A stretch of DNA of 12,745 nucleotides from assembly GCA_029777935.1 (NCBI GenBank), contig JAKORH010000282.1, positions 1-12,745 of the forward strand, in the 5' to 3' direction. This DNA is from Pseudomonadota bacterium. GTDB lineage: Bacteria; Pseudomonadota; Gammaproteobacteria; Burkholderiales; Burkholderiaceae. The position numbers were made by a program, and so were the translations under genes. Below, piece by piece: positions 12,512 through 12,745 of this stretch. Within the stretch, counting starts at the first letter, position 1, and every line of letters begins with the position of its first letter. The notes under the pieces are model-generated. The model had not been told where the DNA came from. It worked only from the letters and a program-made list of their open reading frames with translations, and ran no database searches.

Positions 12512-12745
12512 TCATTTCTTCTCCCCCTTCGGCTCTTTCTTCTTGAACATCTGCAGCATCCGCTGCGTGACGAGGAAGCCGCCGAACACGTTGACCGACG
12601 CCAGCGCCACCGCCAGCACGCCCATGCTCTTGCCGAGCCCCGTGTCGGTCAGCGCCGCCGCCAGCATGCCGCCGACGATGATGATCGCCGAGATCGCGTT
12701 GGTCACGCTCATCAGCGGCGTGTGCAGCGCCGGCGTGACGTTCCA
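12512..12745 (-). CDS. pntA: NAD(P) transhydrogenase subunit alpha, C-terminal membrane part (5' end outside window)
   Basis: The 77 visible residues are the C-terminal membrane segment of transhydrogenase subunit alpha. The frame is open to the window edge, beginning [19 protein letters not shown], a signature of this segment. Two hydrophobic stretches follow (about [13 protein letters not shown] and [19 protein letters not shown]), then [19 protein letters not shown]. The segment packs with PntB to form the proton channel. Because the 5' end is missing, I cannot tell whether this is the end of a full-length pntA or a separate small gene (pntAB/pntA2), as in species with a split alpha subunit. 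An ATG at 12712 is internal to the conserved motif and is not the start. Confidence 0.93.
   Translation of the reverse strand, partial: WNVTPALHTPLMSVTNAISAIIIVGGMLAAALTDTGLGKSMGVLAVALASVNVFGGFLVTQRMLQMFKKKEPKGEKK

Overview
The window is GC-rich, gene-dense bacterial chromosome. It most likely comes from a betaproteobacterium (Burkholderiales or a relative). This is inferred from strong GC codon bias, the resemblance of GlcDEF, PntB and PncA to proteobacterial proteins, and two families of short palindromic repeats that are common in beta- and gammaproteobacterial genomes. No rRNA, tRNA, CRISPR array, phage gene or insertion sequence is visible. All family assignments are from memory of sequences; no search was run.

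Left block (1-3181, + strand): the end of glcD, then glcE and glcF, the three subunits of the FAD/Fe-S glycolate oxidase. A 116-bp palindromic element separates glcD from glcE. A second copy of its hairpin sits inside glcF, in frame, so its translation is part of the protein.

Middle block (3195-7592, - strand, read right to left): a secreted head-GIN/DUF2807 beta-helix protein, an AMP-forming acyl-CoA ligase, and a thiamine-diphosphate lyase closest to the ILVBL/2-hydroxyacyl-CoA lyase 2 branch. A third palindromic element lies between ligase and lyase. Ligase plus lyase make a plausible two-step route that activates a 2-hydroxy acid to its CoA ester and splits it into formyl-CoA and a shortened aldehyde. 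The block converges on glcF with only 13 nt between stop codons.

Sparse stretch (7593-8858): one small exported protein of unknown function (8185-8442, -) with a near-consensus ribosome site and a likely intrinsic terminator. The rest is dispersed repeats and sequence with no recognisable gene.

Right block (8859-12745, - strand, read right to left): the C-terminal part of proton-translocating transhydrogenase subunit alpha (pntA, cut by the window edge), pntB, a membrane-anchored TAXI-type solute-binding protein, and nicotinamidase pncA. The last two overlap by ATGA. The block links NAD(P)H redox balance with NAD salvage, plus a TAXI protein without visible permease. Repeat hairpins fill both larger gaps of this likely operon.

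The two repeat families are spatially separated. 'CCTCACCC...GGGTGAGG' elements occur only left of 5.1 kb, and 'GTCATYCCCGC...' (dRS3-like) elements only right of 7.8 kb. Nothing seen amounts to a defence or mobile system. The most distinctive items are the in-frame repeat in glcF, the ligase-lyase pair beside glycolate oxidase, and the TAXI protein embedded between pntB and pncA.
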